In this document: in pieces, positions 22,036-26,138 of the stretch
How positions within the stretch are numbered: position 1 is the stretch's first letter
How the letters are laid out: every line of letters begins with the position of its first letter
NCBI GenBank assembly: GCA_903859795.1
Contig: CAIOOC010000473.1
Coordinates: 1-26,138, forward strand
Direction: 5' to 3'
Length of the DNA stretch: 26,138 nucleotides
From: an uncultured Bacteroidia bacterium
Lineage (GTDB): Bacteria > Bacteroidota > Bacteroidia > Bacteroidales > Prolixibacteraceae
Program-made: the position numbers and the translations under genes
Notes under the pieces: generated by a model
What the model was told of the DNA's origin: nothing
What the model saw: only the letters and a program-made list of their open reading frames with translations
The model's database searches: none

Positions 22036-23109
22036 ATGAACATTTATCCTGATTATCACCATTCGATTATAGTTACCAGTAACATTGAAGATGAACTGGG
22101 AAATATCCTTGCCCGCTATCCGCAGGATAAGATATTTCTTGTCACTGAAACCAATTGCGATATACACTGCATTAACCTGATCAACGGAGCAGCAGGATTC
22201 AACAATTTTAAAAAAATAGTGATTCCTGCTGGTGAAGAGAATAAAAAGCTCTCATCTGTCGAGAAGATATGGCTATTTCTAAGCCAGAGCGGGGCTGACC
22301 GCAAATCATTGGTCGTAAACCTGGGTGGTGGAATGCTTACGGATCTCGGGAGTTTTGCTGCCTCTACAATTAAAAGAGGGATGGATTTTGTAAATATCCC
22401 TACAACTCTTCTGGCACAGGTTGACGCTTCAGTAGGAGGGAAAGCTGGTTTCAACTTCAATGGATTAAAGAATGAGATTGGTGTTATTAACCAACCCGTC
22501 AGCGTTTTGATTGATACCCGGTTCCTTCAGACAATTGATCAGCCGAATCTGATATCCGGGTATGCCGAAATGATCAAACATGGGTTAATTAATTCTCCCG
22601 GACATTTTGAGGAAGTTCGCAATTTTGATCTTAGTAATCCTGAATTTGATATCCTGCGGGGAATAATTGCCCGCTCTGTGGCCATAAAAGATTCGTTTGT
22701 GTTCACGGATCCCTATGAACGCAATATCCGGAAGGCACTTAATTTTGGTCATACGATTGGGCATGCCTTCGAAAGTTATGCGCTCGAATCCGACAACCCA
22801 ATCCTTCATGGTTACGCAGTGGCTTATGGAATGATCGCGGAACTTTATCTGTCATACAAAGTTTGTCAGCTTCCACTTTCAGTAATTACGGATCTTTCAG
22901 ATTGGCTAATTGGCACTTACGGGAAATATACCATTGAAGAAAGTGAGTTTGAACAACTCTATAATCTGATGACTCACGATAAGAAGAATGAAGGTACAAG
23001 GGTTAATTTTACGCTTATCCCGGCAATCGGAGAGGTAGCCATTAACCAAAATTGCGATAAAAGTCTTATTTTCGAGGCATTGGGTTATTTTAAAAATATC
23101 AATCGTTGA
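22036..23109 (+). CDS. aroB: 3-dehydroquinate synthase
   Basis: Second step of the shikimate pathway (DAHP to 3-dehydroquinate; NAD and a divalent metal). It is 357 aa from ATG 22036 (MNIYPDYHHSIIVTSN). The NAD-binding segment NLGGGMLTDLGSFAASTIKRG (about residues 95-115), the phosphate/substrate block TTLLAQVDASVGGKAGFNF, the metal-site residues Glu178 in GYAEMIKHGL, the NFGHTIGHAFE histidines (239, 243) and His258 in LHGYAVAYG are all present. It is followed after 9 nt by aroA, so the two form an operon from a promoter overlapping the upstream region. Confidence 0.97.
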   Translation: MNIYPDYHHSIIVTSNIEDELGNILARYPQDKIFLVTETNCDIHCINLINGAAGFNNFKKIVIPAGEENKKLSSVEKIWLFLSQSGADRKSLVVNLGGGMLTDLGSFAASTIKRGMDFVNIPTTLLAQVDASVGGKAGFNFNGLKNEIGVINQPVSVLIDTRFLQTIDQPNLISGYAEMIKHGLINSPGHFEEVRNFDLSNPEFDILRGIIARSVAIKDSFVFTDPYERNIRKALNFGHTIGHAFESYALESDNPILHGYAVAYGMIAELYLSYKVCQLPLSVITDLSDWLIGTYGKYTIEESEFEQLYNLMTHDKKNEGTRVNFTLIPAIGEVAINQNCDKSLIFEALGYFKNINR

Positions 23110-23118
23110 GGAATTGTT

Positions 23119-24351
23119 ATGTATTATTCCATTTCAAAAGCCGATAAAATACTCAAGGGAGATATCACACTTCCATCATCCAAAAGCATTAGTAATAGAA
23201 TATTGATTATCAATTCTTTGAGCTATTCCCCTTACTTAATTGACAACCTTTCCGACAGTGATGATACCAGGGTTCTTGAGGAAGTTCTGAATTCGAACAC
23301 GAATCATTTTGATATTGGACATGCAGGGACCGCCATGCGATTTTTAACTGCATTTTTGTCAAAAATTGCTGGTGAATGGACACTTACCGGCTCAGAAAGG
23401 ATGCAGCAACGGCCAATAGGGATTCTGGTTGATGCTTTGAGGAAACTTGGAGCTTCGATCGAATATAAAGGTAAAGAAGGTTTTCCCCCTCTTCATATTT
23501 TTGGAACCTCTTTAAAAGGTGGAACAATTGAACTTGATGGAAGTATCAGCAGTCAATATATTTCAGCATTGTTAATGATCGCTCCAACTATTCGTGAAGG
23601 GCTTACTATAAGGCTATTGAATCAAATCACCTCCAAACCATACATCGATCTTACTTTGCAGTTAATGAAGATATTCGGCATAAACAATACCTGGATAGGA
23701 AACGAGATCAAAATTGAAGAACAGCACTATAAGCCGGTAAAGTTCTCAGTTGAAGCCGATTGGTCTGGAGCTTCATATTGGTATGCATTGGCCGCTCTTT
23801 CGGACGACTGTGATCTTCTGCTTAAAGGATTGCGTATCAAAAGTTTGCAAGGGGATGCATCCCAGGCTGATTGGTTCGATAAATATTTCGGCGTTCAGTC
23901 GGTTCAGGAGGGTAACCATGTGCGTCTGTCAAAAAGGTACTCATCTAATCCAAAACAGATTGAAATTGATTTTATCGAAAATCCCGATATCGCACAAACC
24001 TTTGCCGTTCTTTCAGTTTGTAAAAAAATCCCTTTTCACTTTAAAGGACTATTGACTCTGAAAATTAAAGAGACCGATCGTATCCTTGCACTGCAGCAGG
24101 AATTATCAAAGTTTGGCGCTAAGCTTACAGAACCGGAAAATGGAGAACTTGCCTGGGACGGAACATTTAATGAGAATATTAAAAATCATCCTCCGGTAAT
24201 TAAGACCTATCATGATCACAGAATGGCTTTGGCCTTTGCCATTTCTGCAATGATTTACCCCGAGATAATCATTGAAGATCCGATGGTCATTTCAAAATCA
24301 TATCCGGGTTTTTGGAACGATTTGAAGAGATTTGGATTTACAATTTCCTAA
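23119..24351 (+). CDS. aroA: 3-phosphoshikimate 1-carboxyvinyltransferase (EPSP synthase)
   Basis: Joins PEP to shikimate-3-phosphate, the sixth shikimate-pathway step. The 410 aa are slightly shorter than E. coli AroA. The motifs are LPSSKSISNRI (Lys21/Ser22, substrate contacts), GHAGTAMRFLTAF (PEP loop; the usual form is GNAGTAMR, so His replaces Asn), RMQQRPIGILVDAL, ENPDIAQTFAV (Asp of the catalytic pair), IKETDRILAL and YHDHRMALAFA. A GAGGA sequence (23108-23112) overlapping the aroB stop lies 6 nt before the ATG, one of the few clear Shine-Dalgarno matches in the window. No terminator hairpin was seen after the gene. Confidence 0.97.
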   Translation: MYYSISKADKILKGDITLPSSKSISNRILIINSLSYSPYLIDNLSDSDDTRVLEEVLNSNTNHFDIGHAGTAMRFLTAFLSKIAGEWTLTGSERMQQRPIGILVDALRKLGASIEYKGKEGFPPLHIFGTSLKGGTIELDGSISSQYISALLMIAPTIREGLTIRLLNQITSKPYIDLTLQLMKIFGINNTWIGNEIKIEEQHYKPVKFSVEADWSGASYWYALAALSDDCDLLLKGLRIKSLQGDASQADWFDKYFGVQSVQEGNHVRLSKRYSSNPKQIEIDFIENPDIAQTFAVLSVCKKIPFHFKGLLTLKIKETDRILALQQELSKFGAKLTEPENGELAWDGTFNENIKNHPPVIKTYHDHRMALAFAISAMIYPEIIIEDPMVISKSYPGFWNDLKRFGFTIS

Positions 24352-24428
24352 CGAGACTCCATTCGGCAACTACAGCTGTCTGCTATCGACTGGTGGCCAG
24401 TGGCTGGCAAAAAGTCGTTGATAATCAG

Positions 24429-24458
24429 TTGCAAATTCTGAATTTTTGAATATCTTTG
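24429..24458 (+). promoter_or_regulatory. Promoter of the MgtC/DUF4010 gene
   Basis: TTG (24429-24431), 19 nt, then TATCTTTG (24451-24458): a textbook Bacteroidota TTG-N19-TAnnTTTG promoter. The predicted leader is about 12 nt to ATG 24477. The -7 box includes the TTG (24456) that opens the longer frame, so ATG 24477 is the real start. Confidence 0.6.
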
Positions 24459-24476
24459 TTATTCAACCAAGCAGAT

Positions 24477-25757
24477 ATGTCAATCCAAAATATTATTCCC
24501 GAAGAATTCATAAGGTTCATATTGGTTGTTGTCTTTTCATTGCTCATTGGTCTTGAGCAACGAAGGCATCATATAACTGAGAGTGACGCGCAGTTATTTG
24601 GAACTGACCGGACATTTACTTTTATTGGGTTGTTTGGTTACGTATTATTCATTGCAGATCCAATATCATACATTCCATTTCTTACAGGATTGGCAATTGT
24701 GGGATTATTGCTTGGAATTCAATACTTTCATAAAATCCGTCAATACAGTTATTTCGGTTTGACCAGTTCAGTTTTGGCATTACTGACCTACTGTCTGCCA
24801 ATTTTGGTTATCAATCAGCCTGTATGGCTTCTCCTGTCATTTGTTGTTGCAATCCTGATACTTACAGAACTTAAAGGCGATCTGATCACCATCTCAAAGA
24901 AAGCATCACAGGAAGAGTTTATTACACTCGCCAAGTTTATCGCATTTGTCGGGGTAATATTGCCCCTTCTTCCCGATCAGGTGATTTCAGATAAGATTCC
25001 CATATCACCTTACCATTTATGGTTGGCGGTGGTGGTAGTTTCAGGGATTTCATACATTAGTTATCTGCTCAAAAAATTTGTTTTCCCCGACTCAGGTATC
25101 ATGCTTACTGGAATACTTGGAGGATTATACAGCAGTACATCAACTACCGTGATTATTGCTCGATATGAGAAAGACGGTAGTGCAGGGGTAAAGGCAGTTT
25201 CAGCGATTATGATGGCAAATGCGATGATGTACCTAAGAATTTTATTCCTTGCATTTCTTTTTAAGCCGTCAATAGCTGCTGCCCTGGCCCTTCCTTTTTT
25301 CTTCCTTTTTGCAGTTTGCGTGGGACTATCCAGAATATCAGACAAAAGAGAGAAACCAGTTTTTCAATCTTTATCTGATACTCCCACCATTGAGAACCAT
25401 AAAAATCCACTTGAATTTAAGACGGCCCTGCTATTTGGATTTTTGTTTGTTGTATTTGCATTGATCACTGACTTTGTGATGAGAGCCTATGGAAACGCCG
25501 GAGTAACTTCCCTGGCATATATTGTCGGAGTCACAGATATCGATCCGTTTTTACTCAATCTGCTGCAGCAAAAAGACGGGATAACCGAATCAATTATCGC
25601 ATTGGCAATTATCAATGCCACAAACAGCAATAACCTTTTGAAGATGATATATGCTATTTCCCTAAGCAGTAAAAACATCAAAAGAAACCTGATCTTCAAC
25701 TTCACTGTTTTAATACTTTCAGGGATATTTGTTTCTATCATTTTTTATATGTTTTAA
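24477..25757 (+). CDS. MgtC/SapB-DUF4010 family membrane protein
   Basis: Inner-membrane protein of 426 aa from ATG 24477 (MSIQNIIPEEFIRFILVVV). The N-terminal about 130 residues have the MgtC pattern: a first helix ending in SLLIGLEQRR, then FIGLFGYVLF and further helices. The rest is the DUF4010 part (FVFPDSGIMLTGILGGLYSSTSTTVIIARYEK, then YGNAGVTSLAYIVGVTDIDPFLLNLL and INATNSNNLLKMIYA). There are about 12 membrane segments in total. Function is unproven; MgtC relatives are linked to Mg homeostasis and membrane energetics, but that should not be transferred directly. It has its own promoter and lies 125 nt after aroA. Confidence 0.88.
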   Translation: MSIQNIIPEEFIRFILVVVFSLLIGLEQRRHHITESDAQLFGTDRTFTFIGLFGYVLFIADPISYIPFLTGLAIVGLLLGIQYFHKIRQYSYFGLTSSVLALLTYCLPILVINQPVWLLLSFVVAILILTELKGDLITISKKASQEEFITLAKFIAFVGVILPLLPDQVISDKIPISPYHLWLAVVVVSGISYISYLLKKFVFPDSGIMLTGILGGLYSSTSTTVIIARYEKDGSAGVKAVSAIMMANAMMYLRILFLAFLFKPSIAAALALPFFFLFAVCVGLSRISDKREKPVFQSLSDTPTIENHKNPLEFKTALLFGFLFVVFALITDFVMRAYGNAGVTSLAYIVGVTDIDPFLLNLLQQKDGITESIIALAIINATNSNNLLKMIYAISLSSKNIKRNLIFNFTVLILSGIFVSIIFYMF

Positions 25758-25847
25758 GAATTATTAGATTAGATCATTCCAAAATATTTACTCTTATTAT
25801 CTTTCCAAATATTGTTATAAGCCTTTTTTGATGACTATTATTTAATA

Positions 25848-26138
25848 ATGAGAAAAGAAAAATACATATTTCTAATTCTTGCTCAGTTCATTACACTTAT
25901 GGCCCTTTGTCAGAAGCTGCAACTTAACTTTGAACGAATAGGTACGAAAGAGGGGCTGTCGGATCTTAACACTCTTTGTATTATGCAGGATAGTCATGGA
26001 TTTATCTGGGTAGGCACTGAGAATGGGTTGAACCGTTATGATGGCCATCAATTCAGGGTTTTTTATAATGAAGCTTCAGATTCGGGGAGCATAAGCAATA
26101 ATTATGTGAAGAACCTTTTTGAAGACAAACAGGGAAAC
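25848..26138 (+). CDS. Two-component-propeller sensor/regulator, N-terminal part only
   Basis: The frame from ATG 25848 runs to the right edge (97 codons). A signal peptide (MRKEKYIFLILAQFITLMALCQ) is followed by the first periplasmic two-component-regulator propeller repeats: GTKEGLSDLNTLCIMQDSHG, then FIWVGTENGLNRYDGHQF and SISNNYVKNLFEDKQGN. This is the beginning typical of Bacteroidota hybrid two-component systems or of propeller-histidine kinases/AraC fusions. Which one it is lies outside the window. Such sensors commonly control polysaccharide-use genes, so the downstream neighbourhood could be such a locus; that is inference. Confidence 0.85.
   Translation, partial: MRKEKYIFLILAQFITLMALCQKLQLNFERIGTKEGLSDLNTLCIMQDSHGFIWVGTENGLNRYDGHQFRVFYNEASDSGSISNNYVKNLFEDKQGN

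Noticed and set aside
24385..24420. GCCAG-TGG-CTGGC inverted repeat after aroA as a terminator
   Set aside because: Only 5-bp arms and no T-run on the plus strand. The following A-run does not make a terminator for plus-strand aroA.

Overview
The window looks like a chromosomal segment of a member of the Bacteroidota, most likely in or near Bacteroidales/Marinilabiliales. The evidence is the block of sigma-54 regulator, lptE, TPR protein, secG and groES-groEL; a eukaryote-type (GH13_8-like) glycogen branching enzyme; a two-component-propeller sensor gene at the right edge; several TAnnTTTG -7 promoter boxes; and mostly weak Shine-Dalgarno sequences. No tRNA, rRNA, CRISPR array, prophage or insertion sequence was seen. 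Genus cannot be assigned from the sequence alone.

Layout. Positions 1-1074 (minus) hold an ExbB/ExbD-type proton-channel pair, with exbD cut by the left edge. Positions 1346-3043 (plus) encode a biotin-dependent carboxyltransferase subunit (OadA/PycB type) without its own biotin domain. Positions 3351-5306 (minus) are groEL and groES. Positions 5666-8634 (minus) are an envelope operon: sigma-54 activator, LptE-like lipoprotein, TPR protein and SecG. Divergent from it is kdsB (8814-9578, Kdo activation for LPS), so LPS/envelope functions flank one intergenic region that carries a perfect 7-4-7 palindrome. A decayed DUF4160/DUF2442 chimera follows. Positions 10021-12956 are a glycogen branching enzyme translationally coupled to a PfkB-family sugar kinase, and then comes a CDGSH iron-sulfur protein. 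A long B12-binding-type radical SAM protein lies on the minus strand (13481-15679).

The most unusual part is 15758-21472 (plus). It carries a Memo-AMMECR1 fusion with a signal peptide, a large polytopic membrane protein with a degenerate spermidine-synthase-like domain and a His-rich N-terminal helix, and the partner AmmeMemoRadiSam radical SAM enzyme with a Tat-like leader. A four-helix-bundle (23S IVP-type) gene bounded by imperfect inverted repeats sits between the first two. This suggests an AmmeMemoRadiSam pathway located at or outside the cytoplasmic membrane. Its reaction cannot be read from the sequence.

The right part has a small membrane protein on the minus strand, the shikimate-pathway pair aroB-aroA, an MgtC/DUF4010 membrane protein behind a well-formed promoter, and the start of a propeller-type sensor gene. 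For many genes the longest open frame begins at a TTG or GTG. I moved these starts inward to an ATG where homology, and in several cases an overlapping -7 box, supports it.
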